Shown here one piece after another: positions 21,301-35,900 of a stretch of 64,000 bases of DNA. Below the pieces are notes generated by a model. That model had not been told where the DNA came from. It ran no database searches and was given only the letters and a program-made list of their open reading frames with translations. The translations under genes were made by a program, and so were the position numbers. Numbering within the stretch: the stretch's first letter is position 1; every line of letters begins with the position of its first letter. This DNA comes from Macrocystis pyrifera (taxonomy: Eukaryota; Sar; Phaeophyceae; Laminariales; Laminariaceae), in NCBI GenBank assembly GCA_031763025.1, contig JASSKH010000016.1:5518001-5582000 (forward strand), written 5' to 3'.

Positions 21301-24300
21301 ACCGCCGGAAACGCTGATGCGTCGACGGCGAAGTACGAGACCCTTTGCAACCAGTGGGCGCGATTTTCTCCGGCAATAGTTCACCGCATGCTTCGGCAGA
21401 AATTTCTGGAGCACGACACGGTCGAACAGGAGTTCACCTGCGAGGCAAGAACGAGTACCAAACTGTGACAGGGCTGGAGCGGGTCGATGCCTCGGACGCC
21501 AATTGATCGATTGAGGAGAAAGACTGCCTGGTTTCTCGGGGGGGGAAGGGGTTGATCTAGTGTTATTCGCCCCTATCACGCGGGGCCGCAGCAGCAATCA
21601 GAACCCACGATTGACCCCGAAAATCATGTATTCTCCTATGTGTACACCCCATATTTTTGGTTATGAATACCGTGATCTCCCGTAAAAGTCGAAGGGGGGT
21701 AAAACCACGATGAAGGCCATGCCTGCCTCCAATGGGACATACTGGACTTCCACGTACTGGTGTAGGGTAGCGGACGCGTTCTACGATAGAGGTAGCACAT
21801 TTCCGCTAAACTGTTTTCTGAATGACGGGGTTCCTTGACCCAAAATCATCGGAATGCCAATCTTGTTTCGAAAAATGACGTTTTTCGTATACTTGGGTCA
21901 TGGGATTATTCATCGGGATGCAATTTGATTTTTGCTGAAGTCAGTTTTCGGGTGAGGTATGGAGCTCCTTAAGGTCAAGTGAGGAGCCTCAGAAAAATGG
22001 GGTGGACCTCTATCGTAGAACGCCTCAGCGGTGGGCTGCCTAGATTTCACACCTGGGGCAGGTAATCGGTTCTCAATCCATGATTTGGAACTTTTAGGAC
22101 AGAGAGATCCCTGATTTTTTTGTAGTTTAGCTGGCGTTGTCGGGGATGAGAGGCGTGTTATACAATCTGCATGGCCTCGGACATGTTTCCTGAGGGTTGG
22201 GTCTGTGCTGCTACAAAAAAATCCTGCACAACAACTCAGAACGGCAGGATAGCAGGATATAGGGTATACACGATCTAGATGATCGTGATCTGATCTGTAC
22301 GACGTGTGCTACAGTAAGATTCGATTGGCTCGGCCGAAACATGCTCGTTTGCCCCCTGCTGGGGTCCCCTAACTCTCCGTCCTGTCTGCTTCTCGCTACC
22401 ATCACCCTTAAAACAGAGATTCTCGACGACGCTGCTGTTCGCGGACATATCTGGCTTCACGCGTCTCAGCGCCCGGCTAAACGCGGAGCAGCTGAAGATT
22501 CACACGAACCAGTACTTCACGATGCTCATCGACGTGGTGAGCAAAAAAGAAAAAAATTAACGGGGTCGGCGAAGCTATTATAGCTCCATCCTCCCTGAAG
22601 TAAACAACGTCTGACGAGCAGCTCTACGTATTGGCCCACGCTAAAGTGCATCAAACCATAGCGGTTGGTGTTCAGTGCGAAGCTCAATCGCGACGAAAGA
22701 TGATTGTAGGAATTTGGGAAAATGATGTCGGCGAAAGTATTTCATCCATGCTCCCTGAAAACTATGGAGTCCGGCGAGCTGCTATGTTGTTCCTCCATGA
22801 TCCCTGCAAAAAATGATGTCCGACGAACTCTATACTCATTGGTATAAACCAACATACATCACCAGCGATAGCGTTTGCCACTTGCCAAGCTCAGTCGTCG
22901 CAAACGTTGCTGTCGCGGGAATTTGTGAAACCGATGGACTCGCTGCTAGGCATTCGTGCCCCCCCCCCCCCCGCGCACGCGTGTATTGTGATGAGTGGGA
23001 GGCCGACTGTAAAAGGTTTCCTGCACTACCCGGCGGCGTGTGTACGTATCATGGTTTGCTGTCATGCGCCTTGGTACCTCTGGGTATATGCCTATTTACT
23101 TTTGATCATTGGTGTACGCGTGTGTGCATACTCAAACTCGCTGATACTTCGTGTACTTCCCTAGTAGTAGTGAACGATGTGTGTGTGTGTTTTATGCTTT
23201 TGACAGGTGGCACGGTACGGTGGCGATATCATCAAATTTTGCGGCGACGCGGTGATGATCATCTGGCCGTCCGAGTACGCGGCACCAAGAGGGGTGTTGC
23301 AGGTAAAACTTAAGCCGCTGAAAACGTCGACTAATATATAACAGGTACATGTTGCAGCAGCTCGCTTTCGATTAGGACCCCGTGACGCTTGTGTAGGTAC
23401 ACGCGTGCTGCTTCCAAGTTAACATCAGGTTTCGCGCTTGCAGCGGGATGCACGCAAGGCATGGCTTGTTTTGACGTTCTACTGCCGTACACGGCTGTAA
23501 AGTTTTCCTGTGCGAGTTGGTCCAAGATCGCAAGGATGGTTCCGCACTTCGACGCGCTATCCTCTGATCGCGGACATGTTTACGATCTAGTGAAGGTCGT
23601 TTAGATCCTAACTTTTGGTTCTGATATGATGCTGCGCATGATCTGTATACGTACCAAGTAGTACAGGTCCAGTAGAAGGAACACGTGCTGAATCATGCAG
23701 ATTATTCTTATACGGCCCCCACCTGGCCACATGAACTAGTAGACCATACAGATCATACTGATCAGGGATCTATCTGCCCTGAAATATCTAGATCATGAAG
23801 TGGGATCATGAAGTAGGAGTGATCTGTAGATGATCTGTAGATGATTTGTCCGAGGTGCGAAACATTTTGTGTGTGGACCGCTTTGCCGAACTAGTCAAGT
23901 ACCGCTCTTTATTCTACAAGTTTTTGGTATAACGCTGCGTGTGGTGCAAGTGTCGGAACAACGTGGATCTGCATGGTTGGAACCTGTGAGCAGCAGCAGC
24001 AGCAGCAGCCTGGAAGGACTGATCTAAGGGTCGCAATAGAACACATGTCTGCGTGTATGCGGGTGATGCCACAACTAGCTGTGGTTTCATCAGCAGTAGG
24101 GGTTAGATGCCTCTTTAAAACACGACGCCTTCATGCCTTCAATACCTCGGATATATCATGATGTAGATGATCTATTAATAGCTTCTCACCTGCCGTCGTG
24201 ACACGCTGTGCAGGACCTGCATAGTACAGATCCAACCCAGCAAATATTTGCAGAGAATGCAGATTGTACGATTCTCACCCAGCAACATGAGCTCTGCAGA

Positions 24301-27300
24301 TCACACAGATCAGGAATGTATGTATCTGCCCTTAAATATCTGTATCATGAAGTGGGAATCGATTATCTGTAGATGATCTGTCCGAGATGTGATGTCTCCT
24401 TTCCCACATTGTTGCGACATCAAGCACCCTGCATTTTTGGTACATCAGGTCTTCCAGCCGCGGACGATTCGTCTCTCAGATCGCGGTTTCCGCGTAGGGT
24501 GGCGTATGACACTGCTACATACAAACAGGCTGTATGGGAAATCAACAGGCATCAGTTTCACGTGTCGTCCACAAACAACGACGACATACATTGCATCCGT
24601 TGAAAGCCATGAGCGACGACGACACGTATTGTATCCGTTGAAGGCCACGCGCAACGACGACACGCAGGATATCGGTTGGAAGTCGCGAGCAACGACGCCA
24701 TGTATCATGACCGTTGAAAGCCACCAGCAACGGCGACACGTACTACATCCGTTGAAAGCCACGCGCAGTGACGACACATGTTTATATCCATTGAAAGCCA
24801 CGCACGAGGCGACTGCCCGTAAGGGAATACGTTGGAGGAAACAACGGGACGGTCGCCCCCCTCCTCCCGACAGGAGTTCCTCAATATATACCCGCAGTGC
24901 ACATGCATTAGTTCCACGGCAATACCGTCCAGCTGATATTTACGGTTTCGAAATGTTTAGACTGTACTTAGCTACGGAATGTCACGCCGACTATATTTTA
25001 TCAACCGCGGCATAACCACACATGAAACAACCGACCAATGGAGCATCCCGAAAGGTCAAAATCAGTGTTTTACCAGAGAATGGGCATCCCATGGACGCAT
25101 CCGACAGATCACTTATCCCCACTTAACTGAGATTTTTCAGAGCAGATGCGTTTTCCGATCTGTATGATCTGGACGTAGCCCATGTTGCCAGGTGGAAGCC
25201 GTATAAATCTGCATGATCTCGCTTAGCACATGTCTCCTGGGCTGGATATGTACTATCAATACTATATACAGATCCTGCACACTGTCTCAGAACGGCAGGT
25301 TAGGATCCTTATGATCTAGATGATCTATCCGTAGATGATCTGTCTGATCCGTCCGATGTGTGTTGTTTCCGAAAAGCACACCCCACGACTACCGCACCGT
25401 CCTGAACGACGGCCACAACGATGACGGCAGCGACAACAACCCTAACCCTCATGCCAACCATTACATCGACCAACAAAAAACGGTCCTAAGCTCTCTAAAG
25501 CGTCTCCTGTATATCGCCTTCTTCAGTGCGTGAACGATTGGTTCAAAAAAATAATCCATTGTTTCACCCATACTCCCCTACACAGTATACCAGCGGGCAG
25601 TACAAGACCTGGTACTTACAGCAGTATCGTGTAGACTGCTGTAAGCAGTGGCACAACATAAAAATATATAACGTGCACATAATATATAGTATATAATATA
25701 ATCATATATATGGCCTACACGGTCAACATTTTGAGACTAAACAACACATACATATTATTATGTATGTCATGTATACATTTGCAAAACCAACAGGCGAACG
25801 CGATGCAGGCATCGGCGTGTGCACTGTCCATGCTGAGCGAGTGCGGCAAGTACGACGTGGGGAAGGGGGAAGAAGCGGTGGCACTACGGCTTCACTGCGG
25901 CATGGGGAGGTGGGTTCTTTTGAACGGATATATTTGAACGAGACGAGTTGCAACGGAAATATTTTAACCCACCAAACTTACTAAAATACTCTAATTCCAA
26001 ATCCGACGGGGACGAAGCGAGACACCATGTTTGTCATCGATTACTTTCTTTGATCGTAGATTTTTTTTTGCCCCATTCTAGTACGATGTGAACATCCAAA
26101 TTCATTTATTGATAAGCGAAACGTCAGTGTTGGAAACTCGCCTTTTTTTAGGATTTTTTTTCAGATATACTTGGTAATGTGTGGGTTTCTCACATTGCAC
26201 CGTCTTTCTACCCGTCAACGTCCAGCACAGCCTGTGCCCGTGCCGATTCTTTCAATCCTAGAGAGATACAAGCTATGTGGTCACAAAACTACGCCACAGA
26301 GACACTACATTGTCGCTACAGTAAGCAGAGTAGACAATGCAATGGCTTAACATGGCCCTTCCGTCATCAAACCAACCTGGAACGAATGAACCCTCAGGAG
26401 CCCTGGCTGCTCCCTGACGCTAGTCCTAGCCCTGTGGCTGCCTGCTGACAATAGGGCTGTGAGAGGCATACATTGGCGGTCTTGTTTGTTCACCAAATAA
26501 ACCCACGTCAAGCCTCAAAACTTGCTAGTCACAGGTACACAAAAATATGCAGAAACTTCGCAACATTGTTGGGATTATGGACGTTGAAGGTCCATATCGC
26601 ATATTATTAATATTATTAATATTTTTATATCTATATCTCCTCATAATAGTTGACGTTGCAGTCACTACTATTAATATGATACGCGCGAATATGAGCATAC
26701 AAGTATCTCAGTCGGGATGGTCGGATAAGTGTAAATTATGCGGGGAGATTCCCCCAAGCAATTTCAGCGACAACCGCGCCTATATACTCGTACATAGAGC
26801 TACCAACAACGAAAATTACCGCGTGCAACTAGACTATAATTTTTACCTAGCCGTTCAACTTAAACTGCGTCGTCGGTGACTTACAATGAGCCAACACAAA
26901 CAGCCCTACCACTGCTGACGCGAATGCTAACCCCTCACTCAGCCCCGATGCCCGACGCTAACAATGACTCCCACAATCTCGCTTTCAGCGGCAACATGTA
27001 CGGGTATTTGGTGGGAGCCGAAGACCGATGGGAGTACCTGGTTGCAGGAGATCCCCTCCGTCAGATAGGGTCGGCGGAACCGGAGGCGAAGCAGGGAGAG
27101 GTGCGTGTTTGCGTTCTTCCTAAAAAACAAAAAAAAATTGTCCCTTATGTTTTCTATTGTACGACAGGGATATGGTACAGCAGTATTACTAGCACTTTTT
27201 TTACTCATGAGGCAGATTGTGACTGAACCGTGTTTCTTAACTGAGGAGTAACCCAGCATATCGCTGGTTGGAGTTCCATAGTTTTTCGCTGCACACAAAT

Positions 27301-30300
27301 GTTCGTAATTCAACCTACTTGGCCCCTTTCGGACTGCAGCCCCGTTTTGGGCTCAAAGCACTTGAAAATAGAGTGGTTGGTCCCGCAACGGGACTGCAGG
27401 GCCAAAAGGAACGACACGCATCTGGATGTATCATATGCCAGGTAATGGTTCATACGTGGTACCAGGTAATTTGGGGCAGTCTCTCCTGAATTACTCGTAC
27501 GTGAAATAATATACAAGAGTCACGGTGGGGGAAGATACGGTGTCGGGATTGATGTTTGTGGATGACTTCGTGGGGATATCAGAAACACCCGGAGGATTTC
27601 AGAAATGAGTAGAAAGGCGCTAGAATACACTAGGAAGTGGAGGATGACGGCGTGCGCAAGGAAGGGCGCAATAGTTGCGTGTAACGAATATAAGGTGAAC
27701 CCGGTAAATTCCAGTTGGAAGTGGGGAGAGATGAATCGCAGATCGTAGATCAGTATACTTACCTTGGCGTAGAGAGCTCGAAAGACTGCTCTTACGATAC
27801 ACATATAGCGAAAGTAATAGGAAAGGGTAAAGCACACGCAGGCAAGATGGATGCGATCCTAACAGACTCGCACCTGGACACTAGCATTAAGAGATGTATC
27901 CTGATGAATGTGATTGTACTAAAGCTAGAATATGCAGGAGAAATATGGAAAGGGAACGCGAAGTTCGTAAAGCAACATTGGCACAGATGGCGGAAGCTAA
28001 AAAAAAATTAAGATGCTCAAGTACGATGGGTAATACCGTATTAAGAGCAGAACTGGGAATGTACCCGCTTGAGACAAATAAAGACATGAGAAAGTTGACA
28101 TTAGGAACACGCTAAAAGAAAGGTTGCCAGGCATAGTTAATAGAGCTGTACGGGACAAAGTGACGAAAGGGCGAGCTGGAACAAGGTGGGATAGCGTAGT
28201 GGAGAAAGCATGGAAGGATATTGGAGGAAACAAAAAATAGATGATGTCCACCGATAGTTTTGGGAGGTACGAAACATAAAAAGAAGAAGGGATAAAAAGA
28301 AGGGAAAGGTTAGCGCTAAGAAACAAGATGAAATCGTAGAGAGCACTCAGAGATATACGGGGGATTAAGCGAAGGAATTAAGAATGAGAAATTATTTGCG
28401 CGGCCCAATGGATTTCACGAAAACGCTGACATTGCGATTTCGAGCAGGGGACCTGCACCTCCCAGAATGAAGTAAGAGGTATACGAGTAGCCGGGAGGAG
28501 GAGGAAGTAGATGCACAGGTGTGTCCGTGTGGCAAAGCAATAGAGAGTAGAGCTCACACAGTAGGAGAATGTGAAATGTGCAAGGAGCAACGGGATGTGC
28601 TAGAAGAGGGGATGAGGGAAATAGACGAATGTGACAGGGAGGAGTTTGATACACTAGTTAGCAGCGAGAAAACGATCGCTATCCTAGGAGATAGATGGTG
28701 GCCACAGGAGGCGAAACAGGAAGGCTAGCAAAAATTGTTTGCCAGGCATGTAGTAGATGAAAACAACGTAATGGGCGCCCAAACGTTGGAGGTGTCTCTT
28801 GAAGGAGTAGGAACGGTGCTTCGTCTCGAAAGGGATGCGTGATCAATGGCCAAACGACCGAAGCAAGCAACAAATGAGTACCCCCTCCCCCCCCCCCCCC
28901 CCCCCCCCCCCCCGGCCGCCCGCCCCACCCTTGAAAATGGCATCTCGTGCTGGAATAAACCCGACTCGAATGGAAGGTTATATTGTCTCCAGAGTCTTGG
29001 GATCTGGCCTCGACCGACTTCGTGGCGACCAAGACACCTCAGGTGCGGCAGGGTAGATGTATCCCTGACCTGATCTCCACCGTCTGGCTTGAAGTGGAAG
29101 CCGTGTATATATAGATAGTCTGCATTATCTACTTTTTTCAGTACACGTTTCCGGGGTTTTGATCTGTATGGAATATCGATTGCACAACATCTCGAAACGG
29201 CAGAGCGCGGGCTCAGATGATCCGGATCGTGACATGTTCGATGCGTGAAAAGCTTCATCATCTAAAAACTTCAAAGTGTGTTCGGATGCACTGGTGGTAC
29301 CACGTTTCCCTTCGTGCGCCCGACTGGACCCCTAGCGGTTGGATGAATCGTCGTCGTATAGTAGACATACTCTCGAGGAATCCTGCGCGAGGTTTGCGCT
29401 CGTCGTCACAGGCAACAACCCTCTTGTATACCAGGTTATCCAATTCTGGTGCGGTACTTGCGACTGATGGCTCGTTGCGTCCAGGGCCTAAAATATATAT
29501 ATATATACCATAGCCCGGACGTAGTACCGGCCCCTTGCGCACTGGTACTGACTACGGTGCATGTAGTAGTTTGTTTTTGTTTTCTTCGATCGGGATGCTT
29601 TGTTGTTTATAGCGTGTTTGTGACCATGGGCTAGGTTTCGAGCAAACGAGGCCTACATGTACAATATTTAGTAGTGCGAAAACATCATCATCACTATCAT
29701 CACCATCATCATCACCATCAACTGACTTACCGTAGTCCTATTTACCAACCGCACGAAGACATGCGAAACGTAACCCCTAAGCTCTAAGTGAGGGGATAAA
29801 GTAAGCCAAAATAGTCAACAACAAAAAACACATGTCGAGCCACACAAACAAACGGGCTAGTGAGATTAGATGGATGCCAAACATGCAGAACTCCGCCAAC
29901 AAAACTTAAAACAGCACTCAGCTCACTATAATTTACTACTGGTGGTATACACCAGCAGCCAACTAATCTACAGTCGGCGACTGACAGCACGCGGCTAAGC
30001 TATGTATACACCAGTAGCCAACTAGTGTCTTGGTCGGCATGTTCTCGTCAGCCAATTTCACACGCAGCCCTACGCAGTACTGAATATTGACTACGTACCC
30101 GGCATTGAAGACCTCACCCATCGGGCAGATTGCCTTTTCCCACCTCATGATCTAGACACTTCAGAGGGCGGGTAGATTCCAGATCTATATGATCTGATCT
30201 GCTGCTGTAGCGCATGTTTTCGGGTGGGAGCCGTACAACCTGGTTGATCTAACACCATGTTTCCAGATCCTGCACAACATCTGAAACGACAGATTAGGAT

Positions 30301-32921
30301 TTACAGTTGATGATTTAGATCATTTACAGTAGATCGTGATCTATCTGTGCGACATGTGGAATAGTTCTCCCTTCAGCTACTCGAAGTCAGTCACGACCAT
30401 TGCGCAAACGTTCCCCTCCCTGCCCCCCCGCTGCGCGAATCCCCCCTCCCCTATCCCCTATTATATATTGTATAGGTTGGGTTAGCGTCGGTTGGCAACG
30501 ACACTGTAAAACATGCCGCCCACTACGTGAGCTAGACATTCAGGGTACCGTTTTTTTTTTTTTTTTTGGCGGTTGCCCACAGCTGGTCGTCGAGTTAGAT
30601 CATTTGTGCGAAGTAAAGAACTTTTACTCTGCACAGGAGAATTGATCGTATCACGTAGTGTTCAAGGTAAGGCACCCAAGAGGCAGTTACATAGTACTCC
30701 CGTTGCTGTCTCTGGTAGTGGCCACACCGGAAATTAAACTAACTCATTGAAGCTGTCATCCATATGCAAGTCCGCCTCACAAGCGGTTCTTAGTAGGATG
30801 CAGCTCACCCTTCATGCGATTCGCCGGACACCTCACGGCGCTTCGCGCTTGGTGCAAACAATGTCTGCCTGGTCGGTGAAAACCCGACATGCTCCGTCCC
30901 GGCATTGTAGGGATGCGAGGGTCTATGGCCATACGACTAAGGCCATGCATGAGATCGAGTACATATCTCCTATCGAGTATACCCCCCCCCATGCATGAGA
31001 TCGAGTACATCTCTCCTATCGAGTACCCCCCCCCTCCCCTTTCCTCCCTTGCGCGCTTATCAAGGGCAATTGGCTGCTCAAAGAGCCGAAGGAAATGTAC
31101 GGGTCGCCCCCCCCGCAATTACCCGACTCTAGAGCGTCGTCTCCGACGAGAGAGTCCGGTGTAGGCCTGTCGGGTTCGGTTGCCGGAGCACAACCTCCGA
31201 AGCGGCAGCGCGGGTCTACTGGGGATACACCGTCACTCGCGGAGGGCACCCCCAGGCTTTCGCGCCGACACCGGGCAGGATGTGAGCTAATGTCCCTACG
31301 TAAGGCTGTGTGAGTGGGTTGGTTGAGTAGAGCTCGAGGACTACTGGGCTGTGAGCTTGACTGGGCTGTGAGTTTGGCTGGGCACAACGGTGAGTTTAGC
31401 TGACTACAAGTGACTGGACTGACCAAACTCGTTGTTGGTCCGGCTCGTATAGGAGTACACTGCGGTTAGCTGCGTCATGTGTATTGTTTGGCGGAATGAT
31501 TTGTTTTTTTGGGTGTATCTCGCTGAAACGGCTGTTTTGTGTGGCTCCGCACGTGTTTTTGTGGTCGTTGAGGAAGCCTAAGTCAACTACGAAAAATGAC
31601 TTGAATCACCACCCCACTAGTAACTACAATAGATGGTTCACGTCACCAACCAACTACCAGGTAATAACTAGTTGGTTAACCCCGCCACCCGACTACAACA
31701 GTGAGGCTTTCCCGAAAAGGGACCCACCCTGCGGGCGTCCCCTCTTTTCTGTTTCAGATCACTGTTGTAACATCGCGTCGTTGGTTAATTCGTACATAAT
31801 TTGGGATCAGTGAGGCCTCTCTGCTGCGGCATGAGATCACACCCATACTTGTCGACCCTTCTCGTGTCTCAATGTCGTCGCTCGCTTGACTCGTATCCTT
31901 TCTGCGGGTTCCCTCTCTTCCTTATTGTCCCCAAAATTATAGCCTAGCTGATTAGGGGTTCTTCTACCGTTGATTGTCCCTTGGGAACATCGTGTACGAT
32001 TTTCCAAAGCCCTTCGCGAGTGATAAGGCGCTTAGGTGTGCGATTGCGATGTGAGGCACCCGGGAACGTGTCTACCTGGTAGTCGGCACGTAGCCTTTCG
32101 TGGCGTGTCTCCATGTGGTTCTTCCGGAACTAACATACGCTCATGTCGTGCTTGAGGGGCGATAAATACGGAGCTTTCATGTCGGTGGTTTCCCAACACT
32201 GCCTTTTCCCAGATACCGCAGCCCGAAACCACCCTAGCTGCCGATCGGCTTCTCCGCGGAGAGGTTTGTGTCTGTACCTTCAACCCTCTCGTCGTCCCCT
32301 CATAAAAATACCACTTTTGAACTTGTAGGTGGCAGGTGTGGGTGGGTAGACACGCCCGGCCCACAGCCGAGACCAAACCGGTAGGGCTGTGGGCTAGCTA
32401 AGCTTGACGACTGATTGTTACGTGGGCAGAGAAATTAGCTAACCAATTTCCAAAATATACTTGGGGCTGTGAATCGGCCGTGTTCACCGATATGTTACAC
32501 GTCGGTTTTCAGCGCAGACGATATATAGATCCGATATGACGGCGACAGCGACTCTCAGTGGCTCCTTGTTCTGAATTCTGCTTTACGATTAGCTGGTTTT
32601 TACTGGCCAACGAAAAAAAAAAAATCATCCAGCGCTCCCTTCTGACGTACTGTACTGCTGAGTGACGGCAGAAATACGAGAACACACAAAAAATCTTAAG
32701 AGTTTACTCCTGAGAAAAATATCCCGCGTTTTGTCAAGTGTTTGTCTTTTTCTCCTGGTCAGCCGGTTTCCCTGGTCTTATCTCTGCTATGGCCTTGAAT
32801 CGGATGGTCTCAAAATGGGTACACCACCACTTTGCCAGGTATAGGTGCAGCCCCCTTTGTCGAAGCGAGCATGCGTCCAACTCGGAACCCCCCCCCCCCC
32901 CCCCCCCCCCCCCCGCCCCCC

Positions 32922-32952
<31 letters not shown>

Positions 32953-35900
32953 CACGATGCCCGTTCGGCCCAACACGTATGTAGCCGAGTCCCCTAGGCC
33001 TCATACGGCGTTTGCGGGGGAAAAGACCTCCCGAAATAGCAGCCCTGTGAGTGTTGGCGGTGGGGACAGTAGTTCTATGACAACGCCGGTCCGAAAGAAA
33101 GGAAAGAAGGACGTCTCCGGGCGGTGGGACAGGTCGACAACGGTGAGTGATGAGGCGCGAGATTGTTACTGTTTGATTCCGCAAAGAGCACATGCCAGCT
33201 TCTAATTTCCACCGCGCCAAAGAGAAGGTACTCAGTGCGTGCATATAGAGCAGTAGTTCCCCCTTCAAGATCGTTGTACCGTATGTATGTATACGTACAG
33301 CAGCACGTAGCACACTAGGTCTCCGTCTAAAAACCGCGGTACATACAAAGGCTCCGAAAAAACGAAATGAAGCCCAGGGCCCGGCGACTTTCGTTTGTTT
33401 TCGCGAAACAATAAAAACTTTTGCCAACGCATAGGTACAAGTTGGCGATTGACGACAGTTACACACATACGTACATAATAGCTTGCTGCGCGAGTTTCTA
33501 GCGAAAGCGCTCGTCGGTTCCATCGTGGATGAGCGTGGGGCGTTAAACGAGGGACAAGAACTGCCTCACCACTATTAATAGTTATAGTTGATACGTATAT
33601 ACCAGGTGCCGGTATCGTTTTGCTTACCTTTCCGACATCGGGCAGATAGATGACGATACAGCAGTAGATGACGATCTGTGATCTGCTGTACCCGGGTAGA
33701 TCCTACCGTATACCTGGTGTATCATGCGTTTGCCATTAAGAGATGTTGTACAGGATCTGTGCAATAAAGTACTTATCCACCCCAGGAACCAAGTATGTGC
33801 TATGTATGTAGATCGTGCACGTAGACGATACGGCGTCCGCCGTGAAACACGGTCTAGATCATACTGGTACGTACGGTACAACGTACAGGTCAGGAAATAT
33901 ATATCTGCCCCGAAATATGTACCTAATTGAGTGGCAATCGGTGATATCTGCGAATTTGTGGACACCTCAAATCTTCGGCGTTGTCCAGACCAAAACGCCT
34001 CAAGATCAACGATAAAAGCAATCCGCCGGTCAACAAGCTCTAGATGTTGCGCATTTCTCAAGTGTGCAGCAGGCAGCCTAGGACCTCGGACGCCGAGTCC
34101 TAAAGACCTCGGACGCCGAGTCCTAAACACCATTTATGAGCTACTGTGCACCCAATAACAGAGGGTGTAGCTTACTGGTATAGCTTAGCACGTTTGGAGA
34201 ATATGGTTGACACACAATGTGCACGAGACAAATAAACTACCCCGAGCCCTAACGCTATAAGCCAATCAGAGCAACCCTATCCCCGACCCTAAGCCAATCA
34301 GATCAAATCTCGAACAAGTGTTAGGCCCTACTAAACAAACAGCCCATTTTCCTAAATTGATAATTGCCTTTCCGACGAGACCGAGAGTCGTTTTTTTTAT
34401 TGTTTTAAGAGTTGCATTCCTGCCTTATAGTATAGTCATTTTGTTAATTTATTATAGAATATATGTGCATAGATAGGTATCGATTCCACTATAGAAACGA
34501 AAACGAAAATCAGCCTCTATGAGATTCGTGAAACAGGGGATGTGAAAGTTTTGGTACGTAGGGGGGCGGGGGGAGGCGCGTGTATGACGATTTTCTTGCT
34601 TCTTCGAAATCTCCAAGACTGCCAATGCTGATTTTGACTTTTATTGGTGTCGTGAGGGAAATACTTATCTTAAAAAACAACCTCAAACACAAAAACGAAA
34701 AACACGTTTTGTTTATCACCCTCGTCGTGACGGCAATTCTCAAAACTACGAAAATCGGTTGTTTACTTCTGAGAAAAAGCTCATGTGACCCCCCCCTCTA
34801 TGGTCATACGACTACGGCCATGCATGATGATGACTACACCCCCCCTCCCCCCCTCCCCCCCCTCCCCCCCCCCCCCCCCCCCGCCGGCCGCTTCCCGCGC
34901 GCAATGATGCCTTCCAACTCTCGTTTCTTTTGTGGACAACATTTGAAGGATGATGACGAATCAACGGTGACGGCAGACCGAAACCCTCGAGCTTTCTCCA
35001 TTTCACGCCAGGTCAGTTCGGCCCTTCGCAGGCTAGGCTGCCTCTGCGTTTTTACGACCGAACAACGAGATAGCGACTTACACGGCACTATTCCTTTTAT
35101 GACCGAGAAGCGAGTCGATATTTTTTCACGGAGAAAATTGATTAGAGATATCGGGAACCGTCAAGGAAAAAATCTGTTGTTTGTTGTTGTAGGGAGAATC
35201 AGGTGTTTGGTTCATGTCCTGTAGCCGAAGCTGCTTACGTTGGTGGTGTAGCAGCGTGGGCATTGTTCTTGTTCAACGAGAATGTTGCTAGAGATCGGGG
35301 AACCAGCTCGGGAATAATCTAGATTGTGATGTTTTGCTGGTGCAGATAAGTTTCGGCGTTTTTGGTCCATAGTCGCTTCAGAGTTCACTTTGATGACAAG
35401 CAACCACGCGCCATTTTTTTTTTGGTTGATATCGCGGCTTGGATGGGAGAGAATACCAAGTGGGTGCAGCACGGGACGATGCCGAGGCAGACTGGTACAA
35501 CTCGTGGACAGACAGAGCTGCTGCTTGTAGATGGCCGGCGGTAGCTGGGCCAGGTAATTCGTGATTTCTCGTCATTTTTTTTTAGTTTCATTGAATAATT
35601 GACCGACCCCCGGGGTATTAGTTTTTTATTACGAGCGAGAAGCGAGATGGTAAACTACACGCCACTGTTCAGTACGAGCCCTGGAATGGGGCTTCGTATA
35701 ATACGGTCGGGTGAAGTGGAGGAACTATTAACATGTAATTATCTCATAAAAGGGAGGACGAAGAAACCATTACACGCACGTAAGACAGCATGCAAGCTCA
35801 CTCCTGGACGAAAGCTCGAGTCCTTTTTTCTCGACAAGCAGGGAGAGGAGTAAAAGCCGAGCGACGATGCGCCTGTATGGAGATATCTCCACGCGATCTT

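Noticed and set aside
24560-24835. Regular repeats that resemble a CRISPR array.
   Set aside because: Units are contiguous diverged tandem repeats with no separate unique spacers, and the DNA is eukaryotic.
32810-33523. A 237-residue minus-strand frame.
   Set aside because: Its C-terminal part is the reverse of a C tract and CT repeat (poly-Gly, Arg-Glu). The plus strand holds a phased exon there.
34580-35224. A 214-residue plus-strand frame.
   Set aside because: It crosses a SINE-like repeat and its C tail. Only the 63 bases at 34949-35011 fit as an exon.
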